A stretch of DNA of 64,000 nt from Notamacropus eugenii (lineage: Eukaryota; Chordata; Mammalia; Diprotodontia; Macropodidae): the NCBI RefSeq assembly GCF_028372415.1, contig NC_092872.1, forward strand, positions 512,492,224 through 512,556,223, given 5' to 3'. Positions 1 to 11,110 of this stretch are shown one piece after another (within the stretch, counting starts at the first letter, position 1; each line of letters starts with the position of its first letter). Under the pieces are notes generated by a model. That model worked only from the letters and a program-made list of their open reading frames with translations, did no database searches and was not told the DNA's origin. Both the position numbers and the translations under genes were made by a program.

Positions 1-302
1 AATAAAAAACATTATTTTAAAGAATTAGGAACTAGGAAGGTTATCTCTTAACTCAGAGAAATATGACAGTTCAGGAGCTAAAAGGCTTTGTGTTTTGTTT
101 TGGCATCCAATGATCAGGCATGTTTAGGAAGCAGTGAGATGTGAAAGCTCTAATGTCCATTATAGGACTTCCTTGACCATTTTTGTACAGAAAAAATAAT
201 CCCAAGAAAGACTGTTATAGTTAATATTTAGGCTTAAAATAGGATCTTTGCATAAGATATTCTCCAATCCTAGAATGTTTTCCTACATCTCTTTTGCCTT
301 TT
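1..302. other. No recognised feature
   Basis: AT-rich unique-looking DNA. I see no repeat, reading frame or RNA gene in it. Confidence 0.5.
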
Positions 303-590
303 TATAATTATAATAATAATATCTAGCATTTGTATAGCATCTACAGTATGTCAGGTACTATGCTAAGTGCTTTACAAATGTTATCTCCTTATTCCTCACA
401 AGCCTAGGAGGAAGGTACTATTAGCATCCTCAATTTACAAATGAGGAAATAAGACTGACTTGCTCAGGCTTAAGTAACTTGCCTGATGTCACATAGCTAG
501 TAAGAATCTGAGGCTGGATTTGAACTTGGGTATTCCTTCAAATCTAGGACCAGCACTCTGTCCACTGTGCTCTCTTGGTGTCTTTCATAA
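303..590 (+). mobile_element. MIR-type SINE
   Basis: The order of blocks is that of MIR: 'tatgctaagtgctttacaaa', then a 'ttatctccttattcctcaca' block, 'caatttacaaatgaggaaat', 'cacatagctagtaag', and 'gctggatttgaacttgg'. The copy is nearly complete and diverged. It lies just before the L1/HAL1-type relic. Confidence 0.85.
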
Positions 591-1589
591 TCCCTCTATT
601 CAAGACTGCCATCAATGGTTCACGGTGCCCAGCTCATCCATGTCTACCTCAGTAAATTCTGAAGTTTGTACCAGACAAAATAAGGATCAAGAAGTCTAAT
701 GAGAAGCTAGAGTAAATGATACCTTCTTCTCCAGAAATGAGAGGGAAAAGAGTCAACCAAGAACCCAAAGGCAATAGGAAAATAATTTCAACTACTCCTA
801 GCAAAACAAATTATAACTTGACCAAAAATGGAACCTGTGTAGCCTGCAAGGCTTTGTGTCTGACGACAATACAAAGAGTTCCTGTGAGAAAGTTCCAGGA
901 TGGTCAGAAAACATGGGTTTTTTGCTCTTCCAGGGTAGGGACATCAGAAGCCTTAGGGAAGTGGCAACGGGAGAGTGGGCAGCAGTGTCAACAGGGATGC
1001 CACAGCAATTGCATCAGGATAGTTCAGGCCCAAGGACTCTGATAACCTTAATGCTCAGTCCTGAGATGCCATAGAGGGCCCTGAAGATCAAGCTCTCTGA
1101 ACCTCAAAGACTCAGGAGAACCTAACCCTGGGAGACTGAACTCAGAGAATCCAGAACAAAAACAAACAAGACTGACCAATTCACCTAAAAATGCAGCAGG
1201 GGGAAGAATCTGACCCTTTTCCAAAACCCCAGTTCAGGAACTAAAGCTGGAGAGAGGTGTAAAATAAATAGACCAAGCAGTATTTTTTAAAATTGCAAAT
1301 ATAACAACTGTGAACAGACTCAAAAAAAAAAAAAAGGAAAAATGGATTTTCCATGAGGAACATTCTAATATCTTGAAGAAATGAAGCAAGAGATAGGGAA
1401 AAAAAAAAAACCTCTAGAGAAAAGAATTGGAAAGAGAATAAGAAACTCAAAGAGAAAGTGGCAAACTCTACTCAAGGAGCAGAGTCCCTGAAAACTTGAA
1501 TAAATCAAATGGGATCGATGATTTCATGAGACAGCAAGAAAACAGAAAAATCAAAAGAATGAAAAATAGATGTGCGCTATCAAATATCA

Positions 1590-1845
1590 TAATATTAATA
1601 GCTATCATTTATATAGCATTCAAGATTGGCAAAACACTTTGCAAATATTATCTCCTTTTCTCCTCACAATAATGGGAGGTAGATGCTATCATTACTATTC
1701 CCATTTTACGTTTAGGGAAACTGAGGCAGATAAAGGGTAAGTGATTTGCCCAGGTTCAAATAGCTACGGTGTGGGAATTGATTTGAACTTAGGTATTCCT
1801 GACTCCATGTCCAGAGTTCTAGCCACCATGCCATCTAGTTGCACA
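1590..1845 (+). mobile_element. MIR-type SINE inside the HAL1-type relic
   Basis: MIR blocks are in order: 'aaaacactttgcaaat', 'tatctccttttctcctcaca', 'cccattttacgtttagggaa', 'gtgatttgcccagg', and 'ttgatttgaacttaggtatt'. It sits between ORF1-like segments that are continuous in copy Y (44150-46440), so it was inserted into copy X. Confidence 0.85.
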
Positions 1846-2363
1846 AAAGCAATTGACATGAAAGGAATCGCAAAGTTCTTGGAATATAATAAACTAAATG
1901 CAGAACTCCCACATCAAAGAAAAATAATATTTCAGCCATATAAAAAGAAGCAACTCAAGTACAAAGGAACCACAGTCAAAATCTCACAAGACCTGAGAGT
2001 TTCTAATAAAAGTCAGAGAAGATCTTGGAACATTTAATTCTAAAAGTCAAAAGATAAAGGTTGACAATCAATATCAACTGATCCTATGAAGCTAAGGATA
2101 ATCCTACAGGGAAGAAAGAAGATCTTTAATGGAATAGAGGACTTTTAAGAATTTCTAATTAAAAGACCAGAAAAAAAACTCATATGTTAGTACAAGAATT
2201 CAAAGAAACCTAGAAAGGTAAGTATAAAGTAGAAAGATCTCTATCATGGTTTAGCACTAACACTAAAATAGGAAGAAGTAATGTGTCCCTTAAGAACTTT
2301 AATGTTTTCAAAATATGTTGAAAAAATTAAATGAGGAAAACAAAGAATCTGGATATAGAATAT

Positions 2364-2387
2364 CACACACACACACACACACACTCA

Positions 2388-2420
<33 letters not shown>
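2364..2420. repeat. Compound (AC)n(TC)n microsatellite
   Basis: About 11 AC units (2364-2385) are followed by about 17 mostly TC units to 2420. It lies inside the HAL1-type relic. Confidence 0.95.
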
Positions 2421-3112
2421 GGGGTTTGAAGAGGTAAAAGACTAGGAGAGTAAAAGGAGGCACATTTATTTGAGTGTTAAAGGGGAGAGGGAAAATGGAG
2501 GAGTGTATATCAGATGAACTTTACTCATCCAAAAGGGACAAAGGAAAATTTAATGTTCACTCATATGCATGCAACAAAATCAATAGGGAAACAAATAGTG
2601 TTAGGGGATGCAAAGTATTAAAAGGCAGAATAATACTGAGCAGTCAAAAGCAAACAAAATTTCTGATTTTAAAGAAATTAAAAGAGGAACAGAAAAGATA
2701 TAGAATCTAAAGGGAAGCCCTAGAAGGTTTCTTAAACAGTTGGGGACTGACTGAACAAATTGTGGTATATGAACACAATGGAATAAACTTGTGTTATAAG
2801 AAATGACTGAAAAAGTTTTCAGACAATCTGAGTAGTATAAATTGATGCAAAGTGAAGTAAACAAAATCAGGAGAACAATTTATACCAAGACAACAACAAC
2901 GTAAAGAAAAACAGCCTTGGAAGACAAGAAATCTGATAAGAAGACTAACTGGACTTTCAAAGGACCTATGAGAGAGCATGTTATGCAGCTCCTGACAGAT
3001 GATAGACACAAGGTATAGAGATACACATTTTTGGACAAAGCTTTCTTTTGCTTGACTATGCTTACTTTCCTAAGGGTTCTTTCCATTTTCTTTCTCTCAA
3101 TTAAGGGGGGGG

Positions 3113-4665
3113 AGGGGTGATGATTATCAATAGTGATTTCCTCCCAAAAAAGAAACAAAAAAGAGAGCCATTGAAACCCTTTTTAAAGTACTTGCAATGG
3201 GAGCTTGCTTTGTGCCTGCTGAGGTCACCTAAAATAGAAGTAGCCACTTGGAAAAAACCAAGAGTCTACTTCTGGAGGGGAGACATCCTATATTCTCCTA
3301 CTATGTGTATGGAAACAGTCTCCTTCAATTACTGTACAGCCAGAGCAGGATATGTCTTTAAAATTGCCAGACTGGGACAGTGATACTCTATTTTTGGCTG
3401 AATCCCAAAGTTGAATATCACAGACAGTTCATTCACAGAAGACGAACTAAATCAGGAAGGAGAAATAACTCCCACCCCTTCTCCCCTCTTAGGCCCTGTG
3501 GCTTGAGGTTTTTCTGTTTCTGTTCTCTTCTGTTTGTCCTCAGTTTTAGATGCAGGCTAAAACCCTACTAGGCAACGTGACCTTGGAACCAAGATTCCAG
3601 GTGTGATGTGGCAGCCCAGGAGGAAAGCTGTGAGAAGTCAAAAGTATCTGGGACTTGAGCCCAAAGAGGGCTTGGAACTTGGAAGTGTGAATTTTTTCAC
3701 CCATACTCATGAAACAGTCTACCAAAACTTGGAATCTACATAGGGAGGAAATGTACTGACAATGATGATGTCACAAGTTTTTGAACTTGAAGAGTCAGTA
3801 CCACAAGGATCTATGATTTCATCAGTATGGACAGATCAAACTCATCCGTAAGTTACTAGATAACTCTAAAAAAGAATTGCCTAAGCCCTAGAAAGAGGTT
3901 GTGTCCTACCCATAGTTCCATACCTATGGAGGTAAAATTTGAACTCATTCCTGAATTCCAATCTAATATTCTCTCCACTCTCCCAGCTTGCCTTATAAGG
4001 AAGAAGTATTTATTTATAAAAATATGTCAGGTGGGATGAAGATGAATATACACACTTAATATTTTATGGTCCCATCTCTGAAATGGAAGTCTGGTAGCAC
4101 CTCCTAAAGGATGAATTATTGAGCACTATGTGACTTCATACCTGTCCCTGGATCTAACTCTGCCTCAATATTTCTAAAACAAATTAACATGAGAACTCTT
4201 ATGTTGAGGGCTTTGACTTTTCTGGTGGAAGTGTTCTGTGTCACCAAGATGCTCATTAAAAGGATAAATATGCAGGGATTTTCCAGCTTATGATTCTAGT
4301 GAACTACAAATCTGGGTTCATTGGCTCCTGGTAAAATTCTTGGGTAGAATTATGCCCTTTGGTTACATATCTATTTCCTTTTTATGTCTCATTTGAATTA
4401 AAAACAACTTAGGTTAGAGTTTTGTATAAAAATAAGATTTTCTATTTTTTTGAAAATCCTTCTGGTAGAAACTCTCCAACAATAATGACTTTGGTGACAG
4501 TCTTCAGAGCTATTGTGTGGTTTTAACATGGTCAGATTTCTTTAAGGACCATTCTTTTCCTTCTTGTTAATTCCACAGAAATATATAATTTCTAACAATC
4601 TTATAAACAGGACCCTTCTCTGAAGGTACCAATTATTCTAAACATTGTTACATAAATGTCAGAAA
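3113..4665. other. No recognised feature
   Basis: Mostly unique-looking DNA. A weak MIR-like tail may lie at 3880-3990 ('ggtaaaatttgaactc'), too diverged to call. The short open frames here show no protein-like composition. Confidence 0.45.
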
Positions 4666-4668
4666 TTT

Positions 4669-4815
4669 ATAGCATTATTATTACTATTATTGTTATTATT
4701 ATGTGAGGCAGCACAGGAAAGTAGATAAAAGGTTATTAGAAAGGTCTGAGTTCAAGCATTTTCTCTGAAACATCATGAGACCATTTGGCAAGTTACTTTA
4801 ATTCTCAGGGCTTCA
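4669..4815 (+). mobile_element. (TTA)n run followed by a diverged SINE
   Basis: An ATT/TTA-rich run (4669-4702) leads into 'ggcagcacaggaaagtagat', 'ggtctgagttcaag' and 'ggcaagttactttaattctc'. These follow the order of a tRNA-derived CORE-SINE 5' part. The 3' part is missing. Confidence 0.55.
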
Positions 4816-4939
4816 TTCATTCAACACTATTTGGAATTTATAAATGACAGATACATTATGCCATATGTGCATGTATGCATACATGTATGTGTAAGCATGT
4901 GCATACATTTGAAAATATAAATATATTACATATAATACA

Positions 4940-5172
4940 TGAAAGGCAAAATGAAATATTGGATCAAGAAGTGGCCTTGGAGTCCAGAAGACCTAGGCTC
5001 AGGTCCAGCCTCTGATACAGGTCAAGTCATTTAGCCTCTAAATACTCTGGTCAATTTTCTCATATTTTAAGTTTCAGAGAAAGTGCTAAGCTCCATCAGT
5101 AGAAGGAGTTTTCTCATCCAGGAGTTCCCTTTAGTCAATTTAAAAAAAAAAAAGGTCCAGTCCCTAATCCTA
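4940..5172 (+). mobile_element. Marsupial CORE-SINE ('SINE-M')
   Basis: The 5' part reads 'ttggagtccagaagacctag' and 'caggtccagcctctgataca'. The 3' part has the family's blocks 'agagaaagtgctaagctcc' and 'aggagttccctttag', and ends 'aggtccagtcccta'. Other copies of the family lie at 9366-10182, 18905-19150, 26695-26860, 50125-50225 and 55440-55513 on the minus strand. The family name is not certain. Confidence 0.7.
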
Positions 5173-6185
5173 CAATATATATACATATTTATATACATTC
5201 ATAATTTAACACATATTATACATACATATATGCAAGATATAGTGATTGTAACAATGTAAGGGAGACTGTAACCAGTGTTATAATGTTTTTAAAAGACCAA
5301 ACTTTCTCCATTATGCCCTTGATTCCATCCTTTTGCCTTGGTCTTTGGAACTTGCCCCATTTACCTTTTCTCCTTAACCACTGTCTCCTTTCCTGCTGTC
5401 TACAAACATTCCCAGGTCTCTGAGGCAAAAATAAATCAACCATACCCTCTTTCCCTTTGTCTTTTCAACTCCCTTTGTCCTTTTAATTCTCTTTCTTCTC
5501 TACATTTCTATTCCAAGAAATAGCGTCTAAGAATGCAAATGGAAATAAAGACCCTCTAGAAAGCACTGAATGCCCCAGTAAGCTTAGACATAGGAGAAAG
5601 GATTCTTGGGAAGGATCTAAAATTTCATTTCTCTGTGATCTCTAGAGTTTTCTGGAAGTTCCAGGTACCTGAAAAGGCAAAGGGAAAAGGATATGAATGT
5701 TTATTCAGTGTCTCAAAGAGACTCATGAGGTGTTTAACATGGAAAGAGAGGAGGTTACCTGCACCTTGAAACAGGAAAGAAGTATATGTCTTAAATTTGC
5801 CTTGACTCAGCTAGGACTAAAAACTGAGAACCTTATATAAGAAGAGGTGAGCCAGAACGGTTCCCTAACTGCTTGAGTGTGTCCCAGAGGAGGAAAGACT
5901 GTGGGATTATTTAAGGATAGAGTTAAAGATATGTAGACTAGACCTAGGCATGTTGCCCAGGGGAGACCACTCTAGAAAACAGTAATACCTCCTAAAAAAT
6001 GTCAGCAGCATCAGAGCAGAGTCTCCATGGATAGTAATTTAGAGTGAATAGCCATGAAACAAAGCAGAGAAAGATGTAACGCATTAGGAGAGGATAGAGT
6101 TGCAGCAGATTTATAACTATAGCAGCAGAGGAATTGATTAACAAGCTTCCAAGATTCAATGAATGTTGATCTGATACAGTGAAAA
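5173..6185. other. No recognised feature
   Basis: An AT-rich start (5173-5245, many 'atata' steps) is followed by about 900 bases of unique-looking DNA. A lone 'ccttatataagaag' near 5830 resembles a TATA box, but nothing around it supports a promoter. Confidence 0.45.
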
Positions 6186-6384
6186 TCAGTGAAGCATATT
6201 GGATAAAGTATGGATAAGTAATGAGAAGATCTACTTCAAACCCCCTCTCTCATACTCCCTAGCTATATAACAATGGACAAATCACTTCACCTCTGAGCCT
6301 CAGATCAACTGTAAAATGAGTAGTTTGGATCAGGTGGTCTCTGTAAATCCCATCCATCTCTAAATCCATGATCTAATAATCCAG
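6186..6384 (+). mobile_element. Diverged tRNA-type/MIR-like SINE
   Basis: Blocks such as 'aagcatattggataaagtat', 'ttcacctctgagcctcagat' and 'gtaaaatgagtagtttgg', with a 3' end 'ccatctctaaatccatgatc', follow the order of MIR-like SINEs with a CR1/L3-style tail. It abuts the family F element to its right. Confidence 0.6.
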
Positions 6385-6562
6385 TCATCTTGACTTTTGT
6401 CTTGTCACTAGACTTCTATGACTGGAAGGGAGTGAAGCTAATGACTTTGTACAACTCTGCCTCACTTAAATCCAATTCATATTCAGGTCAAGACATCACT
6501 CTCATGACGTTACTGGTCTTTTGCCAAAAATGACCAACAACACCAATAACAATCCATGATCC
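6383..6562 (+). mobile_element. Family F short form (SINE-like, AAC tail)
   Basis: It shares with 20400-20956, 31697-31915 and 58263-58795 (minus) the blocks 'cttgacttttgtcttgtcac', 'actctgcctcacttaaatcc' and 'caggtcaagacatcact', and a tail ending 'aatgaccaacaacacc'. The (AAC)n tail gives the strand and points to LINE-type mobilisation. I cannot name the family with certainty. Confidence 0.65.
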
Positions 6563-9365
6563 TAATGTTCTAGGATTGAAATACATCCAAGACTCAGCAC
6601 CATATCAATGAGTTACAAGAGTGAGAGCCAAGCAGAACCTACAGGCATTTCCAGGTGTAGTATGAAATAATTTTTCACCTCAGATTATGTGTTTTTGGAT
6701 TGCTTTCCCCTATGGAATAGCACATAAGCCATTCTGCAGAGGTAGGAAGGACTAAGAGTAAGTTTGTCATTTAATTTTTCCCCTATTAGTACTTAATTGT
6801 TACTTCATATTAATTTTCCCCTATTAAATACTTTATTATCTGATTTGGGGTCTCTTGGTATGTTGTTAAAGACTGCATTAAATGGGGACTCAAGTCACAT
6901 ATTTGCCTCCACGTTGTACTCTATGGCAGTGTGATTGCATAGTTGAGTGTGCTAAACACTATAATGATAATAATAGTGGGGGTGGGAGTGGAGGCTACCT
7001 GAAGAAAGAAAGCAGCCAAAAACAAATTAAAAAGCCCAGTTGTTCATAACAAGGTGAAACCGGACCACTGGGCTTTATGAACTGGAATGAAATAGATAAA
7101 TTTTGGAGGTTTAAAAGTGTTGCCCTGGCTCTTGCTAAGTATCCCAGTCCCCGTGCAGGGTCATTAGATTTGCTAATTTGCAGTTCTAAATGACTAAGAA
7201 GGTGACAAATTACTAGGCTACAAATGTTAATTTACAAATCAAATTAAATACTCTCCTAAATGCAAATACTAAAGAATTCCAAGGACTGTGCCCATATAGT
7301 CACACTAACAGTAATGATTCTGATGTATATTTACATGTCATTTCATTTCAAGAAACATTTTAGAGGCCATTCAATATTCAAAGACTGGTACTTTTTGCAT
7401 TGTCTCATTACAGTAACTTGATCAAAGCAATTTTTTAATTGAAAAATAAAAGTGACTTTCACCAAGGAAACATCCAGCCAATATTTTACTAGAACAAATA
7501 ACCTATAGAAGTTTATTTACTGAAATATTTAAGAACTAGAATAAAGACTAAAGTATCAAAAGCAAAAACTAGGTCAATGTCACATCTCTGAATCCAGCCC
7601 CATGAGGTCACAATTCAAGGATAGGTTAAATATGGAAGTATATTCAACTACCATCTTCTCTGCCTAAGAAATAGCTAGGATTAATTTCATTTTCATCAGC
7701 ACAAAAGGAAGACTCTAAGGAGTTTTATTTTTTCTTTTTCATCATAAACCAACTAATTTGCCAGTGAAAGAATGACCTCCATTGTCCTAGGCTACTGAAC
7801 AGACTATGTTTCACAATTTAGAGTCCTGAACTTGAACAGTAGCACTTTTTGAGAATGGTTGTTCCTGTCTTTCTACTCTGGACTTGGCTTTTGAACACAT
7901 TAATTGCTTTTTCTGCATAAACATATTCATGCATTCTTTTTTCTCATGGAAATGATCATCATCATCATTGCCACCAAAAATTACAGAAGTTATCCTGTAG
8001 GATCCTAGACCCTAAATGTAGATTATGTAAGGAAACAGTGAAAATCATTGCACGCTGTAGAAATTCAGCACCTGAACTGGTAGGTAGGACTTCATTAGTA
8101 GTTAGAACTATATGTAAGTCATTCTAGCCAAGTCTTGTACCAACTGTCTTACAAGGAATTCTAAGTCATTAAATACTAAACATCTAAGCTTGGGAAGAGG
8201 AAGCAACAGTAACTAAAGGGAAAAGTTTATGTTTTTTACTATAGAAGGAATTTTTAATATATGAAAAGGAAGGAGTGGAAGGCAGGGCTTCCTGACAGTG
8301 ACATGAATTGGCAGCATACCAGCAGCAGGAGCAGTGTCAACACTGGCAGTTGCCCTCCTCAAATATCTCCAAGAAGACTGGATGAGCAAAAGTTTAAGGG
8401 ACATAAGACCATTTTTTCAGTTTGTTTTTGTTTTGGGAGCTTGCACAGGTGGCTGAAATAGTGAGGGAAAGATAGGTATGTTGTAAGAAATGGGGAGGAA
8501 CTAGTGGTTCTTAACCCCTTCCCTATCATGCTTAAGGTATATGTGATTAGTACCTATTTCTAAGTACACTCTTTTATTCTGTTAGAGATTGTATCTGACA
8601 GATCTAATCTTACTTCTCTTAAAGACCAGTGGTTCACTAAGTCCTTTGCATTTCCTTGTGTTCTTTTGTTCATGGCTTGAGAGCACAGGGCAGTTCTGGG
8701 AGCTACAAAGAAAGGGGTGACGTTTCCTAGCACAGAGCTAGGATTCCATCCACATTCCCTACCCCACACTATCCCCAATCCATTGTTAAAGGGTTGGGAG
8801 GTTTTCTCTCTCTAACTGGAGGCTAATCACAAGCTATTCATTTGTTTAATAAGTGCATATTCAAGAGTAGAATTATTACAAACAGGCATTTCAAAAAGTT
8901 CTATCAAACCACAAAGCTAACCTGTAGCAGCACGGATTTATATATACTTCAGAAGCTCCTTGTCCTTCATGACCTCACAGACAAGAAATCACCATGTTAT
9001 CAATAGAGATTTTTCAATGTCCTCAAGAATTCAACCAATAAACTGTACTAGAATCTGTTCAATATCACAGACTAAACTGTTGCCTCCAATCACCTTGAGT
9101 AACACAGACTCATAAAATTAATAATAATAATTGAGATAAGCATCTCCAATTTTTTTAATCTGCAGTCTACCTAGAAAGGAAAAAGTTTTCAATGCATAGA
9201 GACCTAGCAGAGGAGACTAAAATTGGAGTAGAACTGAGGATGCTTTCAACAGACATACAGAAGATGAGCTTAAATTCTAATTTTTCATTCAACTACAAAA
9301 ACAAAGAATTAATTTATTTACTTACTTACGCAATAGCCTGAAGAATACGAAATAAGATAAGGACT
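6563..9365. other. Unique-looking DNA with one candidate conserved block
   Basis: No repeat I recognise. About 7020-7300 looks constrained: homeobox-like motifs 'ttgctaatttgcag' and 'ttaatttacaaatcaaatta', plus a crossed pair of inverted repeats (see 7031-7082). The rest (7300-9365) holds nothing I can name. Short open frames near 8213-8778 overlap on both strands and look like chance. Confidence 0.4.
7031..7082. other. Crossed inverted repeats
   Basis: Two perfect inverted repeats interlock: 'aaagcccag' (7031-7039) with 'ctgggcttt' (7068-7076), and 'gttcataa' (7042-7049) with 'ttatgaac' (7075-7082). The order A-B-A'-B' is that of an H-type pseudoknot, or of two alternative hairpins, in a transcript. 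The first arms can also pair as 'ccagtt...cataa' with 'tttatgaactgg'. Chance is possible in AT-rich DNA. Confidence 0.5.
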
Positions 9366-10182
9366 AAACCTCAGATTCCATTGGTATAGGAACTCCCAGA
9401 TGAGAAAGCTCCCTCTACTATTTCAGGGTGGTACCACCCTGGCAACCCAGAGTCCTAGAAAGTTGCTATAACAGCATAGACCCTAGCATACACAGGAGGG
9501 CCTGCTGTACAGGTTCTTAGATCCGATTTTCTAAAAGGAAAGCAACTTTTAAGAGATCAACAATCATTTTAATCAAATACATACATCATTCACTTAGTTC
9601 AGAGAAAAAAGTCAGCACCCTGAACTTCAGAGAAAATACAAACAGAGAAATAAAGACCAACAGACAGGGCTTCCAACTGTCTGACCATAAGCAATACATA
9701 TATCACAGATCAATAGCAGATCCAACTGTCTGCACATACTAGTTACCAGACAGAGAGAAGCACCAGCATTTGGGTTTTCAAGGGGGTGGGGGGAAGGGCT
9801 CCTTAGCAGCTACCCAGGGTCTCCTCTGGCCAAACAAACACTTCCAATGAGTAAGCCCCCAAAACAAAACAAAACCTCAGAGTATATATGCACTTTTCAG
9901 AGCCAAAGGGTATCACAGCCCTTGAGAACCAGTGCCTCATTAGAAATTAACAAAAGGTTCGGGTCTTCCTACAAAACAAATCTCCCCAGTCAAACTTCCC
10001 TTAAAGGGCCCTTATTGGGTCAGGATGATCTTTAACTCTTATTAACTTAATTAAAATTACAGTTGCTTAGAGCACTGAGAAGTTGAGTGACTTACCAAGG
10101 GTCACACTGGCAACATGCAGCAAGAAGGGACTTGAGCAGAGATCTTCATAGTTTCATGGCCCCTTCTCTATCCACTAAACTA
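9366..10182 (-). mobile_element. SINE-M copy split by an LTR
   Basis: The left half (9366-9466) has 'ccattggtataggaactccc' and 'gagaaagctccctctact'. The right half (10062-10182) resumes exactly where the SINE should: 'gttgcttagagcactgagaa', 'gtgacttaccaagggtcaca', 'cccttctctatccact'. The LTR at 9467-10061 lies between, and 'gttgc' is present on both sides. Confidence 0.7.
9467..10061 (+). mobile_element. Solo LTR, family 2, copy A
   Basis: A fossil LTR-type insertion of about 595 bp, flanked by the 5 bp duplication 'gttgc' (9462-9466 and 10062-10066), inside a SINE-M copy. It shares blocks with 56410-56966 and 58911-59290: 'acaggttcttagat', 'ggaaagcaactttt', 'caacaatcattttaatcaaa', 'cagggcttccaactgtctga'. 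A TATA-like 'agtatatatg' near 9881 matches the position of 'agtatatataac' in copy B and supports U3-R-U5 order on the plus strand. No internal retroviral region is seen. Old and broken; ERV group not assigned. Confidence 0.6.
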
Positions 10183-10184
10183 CA

Positions 10185-10588
10185 GCTCAGCAAACTACGG
10201 CCAATGGACCAAATTTGGATCTATTGTCTGTTTTTCTTATGGCCCATAAACTAAGAAGTGAATAAAATAGAGGGCCTAGAGTCAGGAAGACCTGAGTTTA
10301 AATTAGGTCTCTGATATTTAGTAACTGTGTGACCCTAGGCAGAATACCATTTGCCACAATTTCCTCATTTGTAAAATGAGCTGGAGAAGGAACTGGCAAA
10401 CCATTCCAGTATCTTTGGCAAGAAAACCACAAATGGGGTCATAAAGAGCCAGACATAATTGAAATGACTGGAAAATAGTAACTAAATTAGGAAGAGTTTT
10501 TACATGTTTAATAATGCTAATTCAATAGCATAACAATAATTTCAATTTATTGTTTAATAATAGGTGAGCTATAGTTCACCAACCTCTG
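10185..10588 (+). mobile_element. hAT-type non-autonomous DNA transposon
   Basis: It is flanked by a perfect 8 bp duplication 'aaactaca' (10177-10184 and 10589-10596), as expected for hAT. The ends are inverted: 'cagctcagcaaactacggcc' at the left, and 'gctatagttcaccaacctct' followed by g at the right. Without the Mar1 SINE inserted at 10271-10471 it is about 200 bp with no coding capacity. Confidence 0.75.
10271..10471 (+). mobile_element. Mar1 SINE (5'-truncated) inside the hAT element
   Basis: It begins within the Mar1 body ('gggcctagagtcaggaagac'). It continues with 'gtaaaatgagctggagaagg', 'caaaccattccagtatcttt' and the BovB/RTE-like tail 'gaaatgact'. Flanks share 'aaaatag' (10264-10270 and 10472-10478). 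It is younger than its hAT host. Confidence 0.85.
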
Positions 10589-10689
10589 AAACTACACTGT
10601 CCATCCAGAATGTTAAACAGAAGTATAGCAGAATAGCAAATTGCCCTAGGATTATTTTTATCCAAATTCCATTGAAAAAGGTGAGATTA

Positions 10690-10815
10690 ATGAATGATAA
10701 TAATAGTGGTAACATAAGGTACTTTAGAGTTTATCTCATTTAATCTTCACGACTGCCCTGTGACAGTTGAGTAGATACTTTTATTATCCCCAATTTTTAA
10801 AATGGGGAAATCTTT
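10690..10815 (+). mobile_element. MIR fragment
   Basis: Blocks 'tttatctcatttaatcttca', 'tattatccccaatttttaaa' and 'atggggaaat' are the central MIR core. The copy is truncated at both ends. Confidence 0.7.
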
Positions 10816-10881
10816 AAGACTCTAAGAAATAGATAAATCCATGATATAGACAGACAGAAAGACATAGATACATAGATAGTT

Positions 10882-10886
10882 GGATG

Positions 10887-10946
<60 letters not shown>

Positions 10947-10950
10947 AACA
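10882..10950. repeat. (GATA)n microsatellite
   Basis: About a dozen GATA units, nearly perfect from 10886 to 10934, with imperfect units on both sides. The same run read on the other strand creates a fake Tyr-Leu-Ser repeat frame. Confidence 0.95.
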
Positions 10951-11034
10951 AATCAACAGATAGAGTCAGATAGATGGGCAGAGAGACAGAGACAGAGAGA
11001 ATATTTATATTCTGGCCACCATGCAAAGTTCTCA

Positions 11035-11110
11035 GAAACATACAAATATAATCAAGCTAAAGTATACCTGCCTTCAAAGGGCTTACATTCAAATGGGGAA
11101 AAAGACCTCC
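11035..11110 (-). mobile_element. L2 3' end fragment (antisense)
   Basis: 'acctgccttcaaagggctta' followed by 'cattcaaatggggaaaaaga' is the reverse complement of the L2 3' region. Confidence 0.5.

Larger units (their letters stand above)
690..3112 (+). mobile_element. L1/HAL1-type LINE relic (copy X)
   Basis: Segments of this stretch match 44150-46440 in the same order: the lysine-rich part near 1300-1560 (ORF1-like), the block near 1900-2040 ending 'agagaagatcttgg', the 'cagatgaactttactcatc' block near 2512, and an L1-like 3' end from 2740 ('ctgaacaaattgtggtatat', then 'ttgcttgactatg'). It passes from ORF1-like sequence to an L1-type 3' end with no recognisable ORF2, which is the HAL1 (half-L1) layout. 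It is decayed, with no long frame. A MIR (1590-1845) and a microsatellite interrupt it. The left edge is uncertain. Confidence 0.6.

Noticed and set aside
5825-5845. TATA-like 'ccttatataagaag' as a promoter
   Set aside because: No transcript, CpG enrichment or LTR context supports it.
10814-11041. Tyr-Leu-Ser repeat frame on the minus strand
   Set aside because: It is the (GATA)n microsatellite in translation.
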